Origin: Urechis unicinctus
Taxonomy: Eukaryota > Annelida > Polychaeta > Xenopneusta > Urechidae
DNA length: 64,000 nucleotides
Direction: 5' to 3'
Assembly (NCBI GenBank): GCA_034190875.2
Contig: CM067344.1
Coordinates: 29,578,533 to 29,642,532 of the forward strand
Within the stretch, counting starts at the first letter, position 1; every line of letters starts with the position of its first letter. The notes under the pieces were generated by a model. It ran no database searches. It was not told the DNA's origin and saw only the letters and a list, made by a program, of their open reading frames with translations. The translations under genes were made by a program, and so were the position numbers. Below, piece by piece: positions 22,761 through 36,172 of this stretch.

Positions 22761-25547
22761 AATTTAGCATCTTTGTTCTGATGTAATTTATTGGATACCA
22801 AGAATTTGCTTCTCCTCGGATGCTATTATGTGATGGCGTAAATGATGAATTATCATGGTGATGACTGCATATTACAGTTATATTCGTAATTTATATCTTT
22901 TATATTTTTTGAATCGTTCTTAAATTTGCAGTGTCTGCCAAATGTATAACAAAGCCGTATATGCAGCATATGTGCTTCATAATTGCATGGCAGATTCTCA
23001 ATAATTATTGGTGGGATGGTTTGAGCTTGCCACATGAAGATTCTTGTCGTTGCGTTTTGAAATGATTTATGCGCTTGTCATAGAACGCTATTTTACAAAG
23101 TGCTTACTGATATCCCAATGTGATGGAGCTTCTCAATTGTGGATTTAACATGCAACGAACTGATTGACCGAACTTAATGGGATGGTCGTATTTCTTTGCG
23201 TGTAAATAGACAGCGATACTCAACATTCAATACAGTAATTTCGTTTCCTGTGCATTGCGTCTAAAAATACATGAAATGAAAAGGCAAATATCATGCTGGA
23301 AATGCTATTCCAAAGGAATGGTTGATTGTCAAAAATTTGCTATTAGGTGTATTCACATTTTTCAGCCGTTCGTTATGAAATGCTATTTTTCAAGTAATTG
23401 CATTGCCCGGATTAAGATCTAAACATATAATATCCCATGGATTTTAACGCTGTAAATGACTTGACATAATGCAAATGAGTTTTTTCAAACGCCATATTAT
23501 GCCGAGGAACATTAGAATGCACCTCACTTGTCACTCATCGGTAAAAACAGATCATTATTTACAATTATTTCCATCATTGATGCTTCTCTGCTTTTTAACT
23601 TACATACTGTAAACTTTCTTCGCGTTCTGTGAGTTGAGTAGAACTATTGTAGAGATGATGGTTTGGCATAAGGTGTTCATTACAACACTTCTATAAGTAA
23701 CAATTCCATTGGCCATGAGACAGCATCAGCTTCTTGGAATTTATTATCCTGTAGCTGCCATGATGTTGTAACCATTTGTTATTTTCAACATTCTCATGCA
23801 TATCGCTTGTTGATTAACCACAAAAGCAAAATACATGTGTCCCTAAAGGCTGGACATAACCAACACATCAATAACCACCTGAAATACTGTGGAAAATAGC
23901 TTGCAACAAAGACCAAGCACAATGTTTCAGATTATATTTTACATCTACATAATTTATATCTAAATCATCAGCGAAGCGGAAGAATATTGTGAGGTTTCAG
24001 ATATGATAGTGATACAGTTCATTTGGGCTCCAAGTTACATTGCGCGCAAGTGTGAGTGTAACTGATGTTTAAATATGTTCCTTTTCATATTTTCAGACAA
24101 CCTAATTTCGTCGTGAGCTTTACTGCTTGACATATGAAGAATTGTTCATCAAAATTGCCTTGCAACGACTTACTATATAAAGCTCGATTGGAGTGTTCAA
24201 AGGCAAAATGATTAAAAATGTGCGACCTGCTGTTGGCCAATGGTATCAAGGTAACACGCCACGAAATATAAGGTTGCAATCATCAGTGCCAAACTCTATA
24301 CCACCATGAACATTATCCTAATTACATAACCCCGTATAGCCTATTTTAAGTCTGTTCTATTGTGCTAGAATGTTATGTGGATTGGCTATAAGGCTGCTCG
24401 TATCAGAGTCATTGACATAAAAATCTTACAATAGCATCTGTAGTGCACTTAAGACTCTTTATATAGCCAGTATATGCCAAGCTGTGATATAATCACATAT
24501 GCACTCAGTCGCCTAATACTCTACTTGATATCAACCAACTTAAATGAGCACCGGTTCATATAAAGTCATCAATCCGAAGTGATTTGCTCTGCTTAAGATG
24601 ATCAATGCACATCACATGTTTTTCGATAAATCAAAAAACGTACTCACAGCTAGCTGGTTGTAAGTATTTATAGACATTAAATTGGTAATTCGAGGTGGCA
24701 ATACACAGGTCTCTTTAGTTGCTCAATCTTTGCCTTGGGAAGTGAAACCATGTGGCCAAATATGGGTAAAGTATATATTGTCAGTTGTTGTTGAACGATC
24801 CCAAGGCTTTGTTTGCAATAGAATGAATCAGCTTGATTCCCCTTAAGCATTCGCAATGGTATAGTGTAACGCTATTATCAGCTGTGACTGTGGTTACATT
24901 CGAGATGTACTTAACTTTATTGGAAGCAAGATGTTTATTACGAACCTTCAGTAATAGCAACGTGCAATGCTCAGTTGTTTTCCATAATTACAAGGTTTGG
25001 TGAGTTTTATTGTACGTAGTCCCTTACATCTCATATTCATGGAATTCATGGAATATTACCTTCCATTTATGCAAAACGTTATACCGATAAGAATCTGACT
25101 GGCAATCAACTACGCACTGACTGTATCAATAAACACGGCTAACGAGTAGATATTTGACCCGTGTAAATGTTTCGTTCCAGGTGACAGCTATCCCTTTTGC
25201 CTCTCATTTAACGACTGCATATCACCTAGTAACTATTCAACGTGGACAACAAACGTCTTTTGTCTTGGCTGGCGTCGGATGATATAGCCAATAAATTTCG
25301 TTCATTATGATGACATGAATTGCAATTATGAAGCATGTCTATGCAGTGTTACAAAGTATAGTCTGAATGAGATAATTTATCGTTGCTGTGCGATTCAAAC
25401 ATTAATGGAATTATTGAACAACCGAATGAGCAGACTAAATGCTCTGTGTGGCAGTTTGGCCGACCGTGGGGGCATAAAATCGTAATTGCATTATTTGCTC
25501 AACTCAGAAAGTACCTCCATTTATGCTGTCTCGTTCTACGTCAGGTC

Positions 25548-25768
25548 AAGTATTACACAACTTTGGATGGTAACCATAGCTTACACTGGTGACATTTACG
25601 GCAATCTATAACGTTGTCAGGGTGGTGTAATGGATATCAGGTTGTACATATTATGACTAATTGCCAATGACAATGTCTCCAGGGAAGGCATAGTTCAACT
25701 GGTAAAAGCGACGCACGCAGTGGATGGTAGCGAGGTGGAACATTGAATCAGCAATCTGCGGACAAAGC
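25548..25768 (+). repeat. tRNA-like module a1 (unit B)
   Basis: Near-identical copy of A 7650-7870. Confidence 0.55.
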
Positions 25769-26848
25769 GACTACCACATAAGTAGGAAGACGCACTTGTA
25801 CGCGCAAAGTTAAGAACATAATTGTCAGCGCAAACATCCGTGACTTAATATCAGGGAAGACACCTACCTCAGCCTAGAGAACTCACAAATGTTTCACAAT
25901 GTCGCTAGATATTGAAAATATATCCAAGTGGATTCCATGCTAACGCGCAAATGAGAGTTCACAATGTTGAGACATATTTGATATGAACCCCATCACCTCA
26001 CAATCGGAGCCATCTCTGAAACCTACCTCGTGTTGCTTTACTTTATTAGCATATAGTTCAGCCTTACAAGACCAACGAAAGGCTTTTGGTATAGTTGTAA
26101 AAATATGGACTAGTGTTAAGATTGACTCATTTGTGTCTATATTAGGAAAACTAAGGTGATAATTCATTGGCGTATATCTATTATATTAGAAGTAAAAGTG
26201 TGACATTAATGGATAGAATGTTAGATTTACTATGCATAATTAAACGGGGTTTAGTAAGGTGTTAACTACTACCTTCTTGAACCACATACAAATTGCTACA
26301 TTCACCGGTTGCAACTGCCTCTATGGTGGAATACGGAAGAGTGTTGGTCATTCTATCCTCTAACTACATTAGGCACGCAGAGTGTATTCCTTAAAGTGCT
26401 GCACCAATGTAGTTACTCAACCTTCATTCTCTGCTATCATGGAAGCAGACCCAGAAAGTAAAATTTGCATAGATGTCTGTCATCAAGTGCTACTTCGATC
26501 GTCTCTATAACACGACTATTTATAGATTGTTTATTTATTTTTGAGGGTACAAAGTGGAGGATATAATCTAAGTATTGACGCATATCATAATCAAATGGAA
26601 TCATCATTTTTTTAACGTATATTTTCTGTTTACATTAGCTATTACCCTGCAGATGTTCCACTGCCCAAGCCCCTGCCCAGGATCTCTATATTCCACGCTA
26701 GAAGCCTTTTATCTACTGATCCGTCAGGTAACGGAAGGGGTACATTCTCTACTATTGTGCGATATCGCTTACATTCACATCCATTAGCTTACAAAGCCTG
26801 CTACACGCGTATCATGCAACCAAGATCTAGTTCTGTTAATATCGCTTG

Positions 26849-27083
26849 CAACGTCATAGAAGAAAAAGGTCGGGCTAGCCAGCTGTGCACGAACGCACCC
26901 AGCTGGTAGGGCGGGAAATGTATTTGGTGCAGATAGTGAACTGGTAGTCTAATAGTTTTAACGAAATGCTGACATTGCAACGTCATAGAGCTGTGCACGA
27001 TCGCAACCAGCGGTAGCGTGGGGAAAGAATTTGGTGTAGATAGTGTATTGGTGGTCCAGCGGTTTCAACGAAAAGCTGACATA
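26849..27083 (+). repeat. Local tandem duplication in unit B (~129-bp offset)
   Basis: The segment starting caacgtcatag at 26849 recurs at 26978, lacking ~20 bp (the aaaaaggtcgggctagcc part). Absent from A and C. The second copy keeps a better A-box-like tggtccagcgg than the first. Confidence 0.75.
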
Positions 27084-27614
27084 GATGATATTTGTCGAGA
27101 TAATCAGCAGCTACTACATTGCCGTAGCGTCCACTAACTGGTAATGAACTCTCATGCATAAAGTGTATAGCCGTGAAGCTAGAATGAGCACTTAATCTCT
27201 TTTGCCTTTAGATAACAAGGTCGAATATTTCCTTCATACATGTTGGTCGAAATACAGTTATGCTTAAACATGTTAACGATTGAATTTACAATGACGCTAT
27301 TGATAACATCTAGCTACGATGGAATATGTATGGGCTTGAACAAACGTCTAACGATAGCGTTAATAACTATATGACTGATGAAAACACGCCAACCACATCA
27401 TACAACTTGCTGACTACATGGAACAGTAAAATGGAAAACAACGCACACGGCAGTATTAAGCGCTGTTGCACTTATTTGCAATTATACGCTGAGATATGCG
27501 GAGTCATACAACACTCAAACCTATGTATGATACCATGGTTCTCCTCTCCGAGACAAGACACTCACGCCACGAGCAGTAAGACAAATTTGTTTAACTTGAC
27601 CACTTATGATGCGA

Positions 27615-27840
27615 CCAATCACGACATTTCTCCATCGATGTTATATTGTACCTCCATGATTAGAAAAGGCTGACATCAGCAGGTATTGGCGATTCTGTAT
27701 TAGCGGACTGGCGACGCTAAAGCCAATCTTTATTAATGTCGTTTTGGTGCAATGGATATCACGTGGCGTATTATACAGATAAGTGCAAACGAATGTCATC
27801 TAGGCAGGAAGAGCTAAATGGTTTGCCTCCGGCGTACCGT
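27615..27840 (+). repeat. tRNA-like module a2 (unit B)
   Basis: Equivalent to A 9690-9900, with ggatatcacgtggcgtatta and the diverged aggaagagctaaatgg end. Confidence 0.45.
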
Positions 27841-28541
27841 GGTGTGACAACACGTGGTAAGACCAATGCTATGGCCGCTTGTGATTGAAGAACGAGCTGT
27901 GATATGAACATGAAGATTGGATGCAAGAAGGCGCACGGCATAGCAAGTATATATATGTCAATAATGGGAGAATAACATACGAGGATAATGTTCAGATAGA
28001 CTACTTCTGATCTTTGTTTGGCAAACCAAATCATAATTCAATAACGTATTTCGATTAAAAGCACGGAATGTTTATGTGTATAAAATACAACAATGATCAC
28101 AATGATTGCTAAATCTTCTTTCAAGGATATTCACAACATTCACAAATAATGAAATTGACAGATTACTTACTACCGATTTCGACAAACCTGTATGGTGGCA
28201 TACACATTGGTCTTAATCCTATAATTCTCAGACCACAGCAAACTATCGCATACGGAGTAGCACAACATTCATTGCCCCAATGCAGTTAGTAGGTTCAAAC
28301 CCTCAGGTAAACACGAAGACTGCATCACTTCTTGATAGATAGCATGCATGCCCGTTTTGTCAACCACAATTGGCGGGGTTATTCTACCATACGCATTTTG
28401 ACCTTGACATTTATATTGGTCCATCACACTTCATTTACTTGCATCAAAGCCAGCGCGATAAACATTGTCGGAGGCTGTTTGCTGTTTGTGTGTGAGCTCC
28501 AAAACTTCGTTTGAAGCGTTACTGCTGCTGCTGTGTAGAGA

Positions 28542-29400
28542 ATGTTATGGAAGATAATCGATGGTTCGATACAGTGCTCTTCGAAATCTGAGGAGTACAA
28601 GTACATTTCATTAAATACATCTGGAAGATTCTTCATCGTTGGTGTTGAACATATGGAAACTTTGATCTTGTGCGACATGGAAAAGTTAACTGAGCAAGCA
28701 ACGAAGCTTGGACTTTCTGGAAAAGATATAATGTATTTCGTCCGAGATCATCAGGACAGAGAACGGGATGCTCAGTAACGTGCAGGCGTGAAGCATAAGC
28801 ATGCAGAGAAAAACATTGCGGCAGAACAGAGAAAGCTTGAGGTAGAAGCAGAACAGATAAAGCTTGAAGTGGAAGCAGAACAGACAAAGCTTGAGGTAAA
28901 AGCATAACAGAAAAAGCTTGAAGCGGAAGCAGAACAGAGAAATATTGAGGTAGAAGCAGAACAGAGAAAGCTTGAAGCGGAAGCAGAACAGAGAAATATT
29001 GAGGTAGAAGCAGAACAGAGAAAGCTTGAAGCGGAAGCAGAACAGAGAAATATTGAGGTAGAAGCAGAACAGAGAAAGCTTGAGGTAGATACAGCACAGA
29101 GAAAGCTTGAGGTAGAAGAAGAACAGAGAAAGATTGAGGTAGAAGCAGAGCAGAGAAAGTTTCAAGTGGAAGCAGAACAGAGAAAGATTGAGGTAGAAGC
29201 ATAACAGAGAAAGATGGAGGTAGAAGCAGAACAGAGCAAGCTTGAAGTGGAATCAGAACAGATAAAGCTTGAGGCAGAAGCAGAACAGAGAAAACTGAAG
29301 GTAGATACAGAACAGAGAAAGCTTGAGGCCGAGGCGAACTGAGAAAGCTTGAGATTGCATTGCGCGGGAAAGAGGCTGCTTTAGCACATGCTCTTGAGCT
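28542..29400 (+). pseudogene. Retrotransposon Gag-like relic (unit B), expanded coiled coil
   Basis: Only this copy keeps the N-terminal part: a likely start at 28677 gives MEKLTEQATKLGLSGKDIM, then a charged FVRDHQDRERD stretch and a TAA at 28776. The same frame continues after the stop into about nineteen 27-bp repeats (28821-29335) with further stops (for example at about 28904 and 29202). The C-terminal Gag blocks seen in A and C are removed by a ~1 kb deletion that joins the helix end to the equivalent of A 11278. The long minus-strand frames across this stretch (28633-29202, 28686-29165) are antisense products of the repeat. Confidence 0.6.
28821..29335 (+). repeat. 27-bp coding repeat with 54-bp higher-order unit
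   Basis: Tandem 27-bp units (core gaagcagaacagagaaagct). Between about 28915 and 29080 they alternate as a 54-bp pair in which one unit encodes RNI and the other RKL, repeated three times. Copy number is about 19 here versus 5 in A and 7 in C. Confidence 0.85.
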
Positions 29401-30017
29401 TAAACGGTTGGTATCGTTTCACACATACTAAGGCCTGTGTTGGCTTGCAAGCCGCTTACATTCGTACGTTATGTCACTGGAACGTTATGACTCAATGGCC
29501 GCCCTTTCATCCGCCGCACACATGTGGCGCCGTGCGGCCGGCTGGCAACAACACTTGCAATCACTGCAGACCTGTTTAATGTAATGAATGTAACACACAC
29601 GTCGATTGTTATCAGCCAGCGTTATAAATGACTCGGGTATTCCCAATGCCTTCTCCTTCACCCAACATAAAACGGATTAGTCTTCCTGGCTTTTGCAAGC
29701 CACGAAGAACCGCCATTTTGTGAATGAATTTGTGTTGATGGGATGAGGCGGATAAGATCAGTTGATGACACATAGCTACGATGCAATTTATGGAGTTGAT
29801 TAAAATTGGAAGATAAAATGTCTAGGTACAAAGCAAATAACTACACAACACGGTAACAATGCAAATAACAAGATAACTAATATAATGCATCGGGTTTATC
29901 AGGCATACATCAACGTCAATATATTTGCGCACATGACTGTGCGTATGGTGTGGAGTGATTCAAAGAGAAAGCTGACCAAAGAATAGATTTCCAAATTCTC
30001 CACCATATCTAGCTTTT

Positions 30018-30268
30018 TCTAGGTATGGCTGGGCTAACTGTGTGACTAATTGGAATCAACTTTCCCTATGGCTATGCTAACTGTGTGATTAATTGGAATC
30101 AACATTCTCTATGGCTATGCTAACTATGTGACTTATTGGAATCAATCTTCCCTATGGCTATGCTAACTATGTGACTAATTGGATTCAACTTTATCTATGG
30201 TTATGCTAATTGTGTGACTAATTGGAATCAACTTTCCCTATGGCTACGCTGTGTGACTAATTGAAAAT
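30018..30268. repeat. 43-bp minisatellite (unit B, ~6 copies)
   Basis: Same 43-bp unit as in A, about six copies, the last shortened. Confidence 0.88.
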
Positions 30269-30489
30269 CATCTTTCCTTTTTCCAAGTGTCAAGCATCGG
30301 ATAGACTAATTTCTCCTGTTATTATAAACGTGGTAGAGAGAGAACAACCAGAGCCAATGTGAAGGTCCAACATAGAGTTACTGCATTAAGTCATGATGAT
30401 GCATGACGCATTAAACATGAAATGTATGTCGAGAGCAGTATGATAAATATAACTAGCTTTACTTCTTACATGACGAGATTGGTCGGGAC

Positions 30490-30735
30490 AAGCTTCCACT
30501 CGTGTTTAATTGTACCTCCATGATTAGTGACAGCTGACATTAGTGGTATTTTAGACAATGTCGTGTATGGTGACATGACATTTACGCCATTGCTGACCGT
30601 GCCATCGACAAGTAATGGACATCACAACTAAGTGCCAACGAGAATGCCACCCATGTAGATCGAGCTCAATTGGTTGGAGCAACTCACGCACTGGAAAGCG
30701 AGGATGAACAACGAACGGGCAATCCCGAACAAATG
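30490..30735 (+). repeat. tRNA-like module a3 (unit B)
   Basis: Carries gagctcaattggttggagc at about 30662, the best D-stem match in the family. ~1.5 kb upstream of a4 at 32169. Confidence 0.6.
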
Positions 30736-32024
30736 GGAAAAAGTGAGTTATTACGCCACTTATCTGAATCGCCTGCATACGCCATGTATCAATAGTTGAA
30801 AATGCAGAAATACCAATGATATATCGGAAATGAACACAAACGAAAACAGTGGATGGATGAATGCAATGTTTTACGCTTCACAGTCACAGGTGATGCCATT
30901 GTACAGTCTAACATCTTTACACCTCACAGTACATTACATGTTATTTACGGCAATCTATCGCGAGGGTATTAGATGCTTCCCTATGTCATCTTATCACTAA
31001 CATCATATGCCATGCCTTCTTCTTCAGGCGTGATGGCTGTCCAGGCGACAGTAATATTGTCTATTATTAGATTAAGACTATTAATTAGCAATGAAAGTAC
31101 ACTATACATTGAATAACAATGTTTTAGTAAGGGTCTGTAATGAAACCTGATATACAAGTGAACAAGTATTTTTTCACAAATACAATTATTATTGTCCATT
31201 TCCTACAAGGTTGACATTGCACCACTACGTCTACCCCGGCTTCCGTTGGGCGATAAGAGAGCTGGCTGTGGTACCAAGACCACACGATAGTACCTGTAAT
31301 TCAGACTCATGCAAACGCATTAGTATTAATCCATAATGTTGCCGGTCTGTGAGATTACAAGGTCGAGTTCTAGATAGCATCAAGTTCTGTCATATCAGCG
31401 AAACCTTTTGCGAAACCTGATGTAACAATTTAAGTTAGTTCTGAGAATCTTTGCGAATTAGACAAATTGATAATTGCTCGTTTACGGAGAATATTTAAAA
31501 CAAGTCTCATCCCAGGACGTTGTCATATTCACAGTATATGATTACAGTATAATGTATCTATACGATTACAGTGGTGATAACTTTCAATATATCAACAATT
31601 TTTTTCCCGGATATTGGCAGAGATGGTACGTTTCTGTGTTCTGAATCAGTTTATTCGTTACCAATCATCATATATATGAGTCAGAAAGTTTTCATATTTT
31701 AGATAATTATCATAATCACCACTTATGACTAAGTTGTATTGTGTAAAGTCAAATTGGTGTTTGTTTAAATGTCACTATCATGTGTTAACAATCTAATCGT
31801 GCATGACAATTGGAGAAGGGGTCAAAGTAGTGGGTATGATCCGTAGAGTCTCGTGGTAGGAGGTGCGGGCTAGACTGACAACAGCGAGAGCCAGTGTGCA
31901 TGTGTGCCGACGAGCCATTGCATTCAACCATAACAATGTACGGCACCATGGTTTTACAGAACATTAAACGTATGTCGTTAACCGTTGGAAAACTATTATT
32001 AACGCCCCCCTTACATGGCGCCAT

Positions 32025-32255
32025 AAATAACGACATGATTTCATCCATGCATTTTTGTACCTCTATGATTTGCTTTGATTTTGCAATGTATTGTCCTATG
32101 CCAATCAATAGTGGTGCCAGTTCGATGTAATAGACATCACGTGGTACATATTAGCACTAGGTGTAATCGAGCTCAATTGGTTGGAGTAAAGCACTCTGTG
32201 GGAAGCAAGGTTGAACAACAGATGGACATTCCGTGGCACGAGGCAACGTATTACA
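32025..32255 (+). repeat. tRNA-like module a4 (unit B)
   Basis: gagctcaattggttggag at about 32169 followed by agcaaggttgaacaac. Confidence 0.6.
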
Positions 32256-34359
32256 CGAGCTACACAAATCGCTTGCACGCGCCATGAGTTAAATTACAAA
32301 AGTCTTAATGTATCTCGGAAATGAACGCCAACAGAAGCTGGGGTTGAGTGGTTGCAACGTCCGTCCCTGTCACTAGTGGTATAATTCAACATCCAGTCAG
32401 CGTTACACCTCACAGAACATTAGATGCCATTTACTCTATCTCCATACTACAACCATACGCTCTATCTGTTGCTGCCGTGTTCTCTTAACACACCTGCCAT
32501 GAAGATGCACTTTACACAATTCCGCCGTGACTGAATGTAAGAGAAGGCTACCGTCTCAGATGACAGAATACTCTCCTCCATTAGTCTCTAAGTATCACGG
32601 TTATAATCATGGTTTCTGCTCACCATTTAATTCGAAAACTACCGAATGACCACGAAACAATGCAGTATTTGAAATGTCTTATGAGGAAGGACGAGCTATG
32701 ATATTCAGTTACGAAAGCATCACGATTGGATGCCAATAAACGTTAGGTATGGATGGAAGGTGTTGCTTAAAATTCTCATATCAATCATTATTATTAAAAA
32801 AAAACTAAGATGATATTTCGTTATTTTGGGTAATGTCCATTGGTCGCTCTTTGCAAACGAGTGAAGCTCATGGCAAATTCACTGATATGTTAATTAGACC
32901 GGTTATATTATACATAATGCCCTGGCTGTGTTGGGCCGTTACCAAGTTATACGGATGTGACGATACAATTGTTAGCATATCAGTCATCTTGGTCTATGAC
33001 GATTTCGGGTAATTCGCGTGTAACAACGTATCAGAATAAGAAAGATCAACGTACAAACGTATTTAAGTTTAGGTCACACAATACTTTACCAAGGCCTGAT
33101 AAATAATAGATGTTTTATTTTGTCTTTTATCGTACAATTGCGTTAAAAAGGATCATTTGCCTAGTATATAATAGGCGCGAATGTTAGTAACTTTAATAAT
33201 GATTAGAAACTGTTCATGTCTCACAACAAACGCCTGAGTCTGAAATGTCTATAATGCGATTTCGACCTTAAGTTGTTCATTTCCAATGAGTGTGCATATA
33301 ATATTCAATATCGATGAATAGAAAAACGTGCTAAAAAGTAGTATATTATCATGTGACATGACAAAGTTTCTTATTGGAGATCTAACTGAATAATTAATCC
33401 GACACCAGTGATCTTAATTGCACAACATACTGTCTTCCTGTTATCCATTTGACCAATTCTTTGTGGACACTTGATTGATATCATAAAATGTTCGTTCACA
33501 GGTCTCTGTAGTTGTTGTTTTTATTTTCAAAATTTAAGTAGATTTGGCCATGTACCACGAAGGTCTCTTCAGTCGTTCTGTCTTTGCCTCATGAACTATT
33601 ACTATGTGCACATATATGGGTAAAGTGTTAATAGTCGGAAATATAGTTAAAGTACTCATTGCTTGTTTACAATTCAATGACCAGTGTAATACTCGCATTT
33701 GCACTCCGCACTACTGTTGCAATAAACACGGTTAACGGGTGGATCTGTATAATAGGATCCAAATTTTTTCCAGATAAAGTTTTCTATCAATTAGACAACT
33801 TACCTTATGCCTCTCCGTTATCCACGTCGTATGCAGTAAGTATCTAGTCAACATGTGCAACAATTGTCTTGCGTTTTGACATCACATGATATTGCCATTA
33901 TAATTCATTCATAACGATAACATAAATCAGCAACAATTATCAAATGAGCGAATTGATTGTTGCTGTGCGATTCTATAATAATGGAATAATACAACAGAAT
34001 GACCACTTAAAAGTTGCGTGTTGCAGTTTGGCAAATCGTGGGGACATACCACTGTCATTGTATTACATTTTCAGCTTAGTAAGTGCCTCCATTAGTGCTG
34101 TCTAGTTTTAATGTTTACTGTGAGCTATAAGAGTTAGCGGTTTCCAAGCAGCAATCTATCAGCTAATATGCCCTACTATTGGTTAGTATGCTATCGATTG
34201 TAAATTGTAACTCTGTTTGTGAACATGTCTATAGTTTAAGGGGTTACAATATCGCGATTATAAGTTCATTGTTTTTTGTCCACGCATTATTATGCGTTAT
34301 ATAATTGGTATGTTACCTTTCGCCTCTGTGAATATTTGTACCCGGGGTTACTTGGCAGG

Positions 34360-34475
34360 GCAAGGCACGTTGACATCTTATCCCACCTCGAAATAGGATG
34401 CCATGCAAAATTATTTTGAGCATCATTATTACACAACTGTTACGTGCATCGCAAGCATCAGGTCTTTATAGCTAT
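34360..34475 (+). repeat. Module P3 (unit B)
   Basis: Equivalent of A 15695-15830, with gacatcttatcccacc followed by aggatgccatgc. Confidence 0.5.
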
Positions 34476-35084
34476 TCGACGCATCGACTACATTGATATT
34501 GCTTGGTACGGCTACTCTAATGTAACATCTACTGCGTTGTTGAAGTCGGCGCTTTGTTGGTCTTTTCCGGTGAGGTGATAGTTATTGCCAGTTGATTCAT
34601 GACCGCATATTCTCTACACAATATGTTGGTTATTACAAACGCTGACTGCTCTGTGTGAATCCACTTTGTAAATAATATAAGTGTCGCATTGCGCCAACTG
34701 TATGGCTGCCAAGCAGTGTACCAGAAGACATCCATGCGCCTGTCTTACACCAGGTCGATTGCTATGTAAGGAATGACTAAACCTTTTGAGGTGACGGACT
34801 TTCGTTATCACAAACACAACGATTATGGGCCAGCGTATGCAGTTGGATTCGATTGCACAGTGCTTATAGCAGAACGGTAGCAGGTCCGTATATCGCCATA
34901 TGACCAGGGTTACGCTGTCCATTCGATTGGATGTTACTGACCATGACATGCCACATGTACTATCATCTCTAAATGTGATCAGATATCTCATTTCAATCAT
35001 AAACTTCGTGACAACAGAACAGATAAATGTATTTCGTGTATAGTAAAAGATAAATTACGGGCCTTATTAGTTACAAACCGTGAT

Positions 35085-35335
35085 TAATAAGGACATTTCC
35101 CCATCTATGCTTGGGTAGTTATACCTCCATGTTGGGTAATAGCTTACATCAGCGGTATTTGCAAGAATGTATTGTGGCACCCTGATGCCATTTACGCTGA
35201 TCTAAAGCAGTGTCATTTACGGGCAATGGGTATCACCTGGCGCATTATACAACTAATCGCCAACTGAAATGTCAACTGCCTGGAACACCCACTGCAAGGA
35301 TGGACAATGACTGAGCAATCTGCGTTACAATGGAC
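35085..35335 (+). repeat. tRNA-like module a5 (unit B)
   Basis: Equivalent to A 16525-16800, but ~35 bp covering the A-box-like part is missing (gtcaactgcctggaacaccc). Confidence 0.5.
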
Positions 35336-35868
35336 GAGGCGACATTTAACACAAGGTGCAAGCCTGCATGCACAGTCACCAGTTAAATTTATAAAAATAC
35401 GTTGCAAGTAACAGTCAATTACAGACAGCCCAGACTTAATATTAAGGTTAATCAAGTATCACAAATGTAAACCTTCATACATATTTCGGTACATGTTGTA
35501 AATATTTCATAGGGGCGTGGTATGTTCAAATGCAAATGAGGTTTCACAATATTCAGACATAATTTGTCCAATTTGTCTTAAGCGCCTGCTTATGTTAATG
35601 CCTCCCCCAAGAACTCGGCCATGTTACAATACTTGGTCTTATGGCCTTCCGTGATGGTATGAACGAAATAACGAGCTGTGATATCCACATATTAGAGCAC
35701 CATATTAGAACGTGGTTAGTCATTGTGTATGGTTGTAAAATATAATTGCGTTCGTGAGTGTGCAATAGGAGAGGGTTCAGATTGACCCACTTATATCTTC
35801 ATTTGGCAATAATGTAATGTGATAATATATCGATGTACAACTATTGTAAAGGTAAGGCAAGAGTGATA

Positions 35869-36172
35869 TCAATAGATGGTTTGTTTGTTTGTTGTTTGTT
35901 TGTATGCTCGAATTGTAGTCGTTTTTAGCAACGTAGGCTATTTACGACTAGCAGTGAGTGGTATCTCTGAGGGTGGTCACTGCCGGGGAGCACGTCGTCC
36001 TCAGAGGATCTTTTACATCCCCTTTCAGAGATGGGACCGCCATTTTTACGTGATCATCCGAGTCACGAGTAACCAAGTAAGGTTGTCACACCTTGGAGAC
36101 GAACCCATAGCCTGTGGGTCGAGAGGCGAGGCAGTAAACCACCACGCCACTGGGACCGGCTTCAATAGATGG
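35869..36172 (-). mobile_element. tRNA-derived SINE with 11-bp target-site duplication
   Basis: An insertion of ~282 bp (35880-36161) relative to A (17327 onward) and C (53207 onward), flanked by perfect direct repeats tcaatagatgg at 35869-35879 and 36162-36172. Read on the minus strand, the head contains TGGCGTGGTGG (36149-36139; A box, 10 of 11 to consensus) and GGTTCGTCTCC (36105-36095; B box, 10 of 11). The 44-bp spacing is that of tRNA genes. The 3' end is an (ACAAA/AAAC)-type tail seen as tttgtttgtttg on the plus strand at 35880-35904. Such tails and tRNA heads define LINE-mobilised SINEs. It is non-coding; the 111-codon plus-strand frame crossing it is accidental. Confidence 0.88.

Noticed and set aside
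28633..29202. 189- and 159-codon minus-strand frames rich in Leu/Phe/Ser
   Set aside because: Antisense of the 27-bp coiled-coil repeat; the sense strand has the recognisable Gag-like order.
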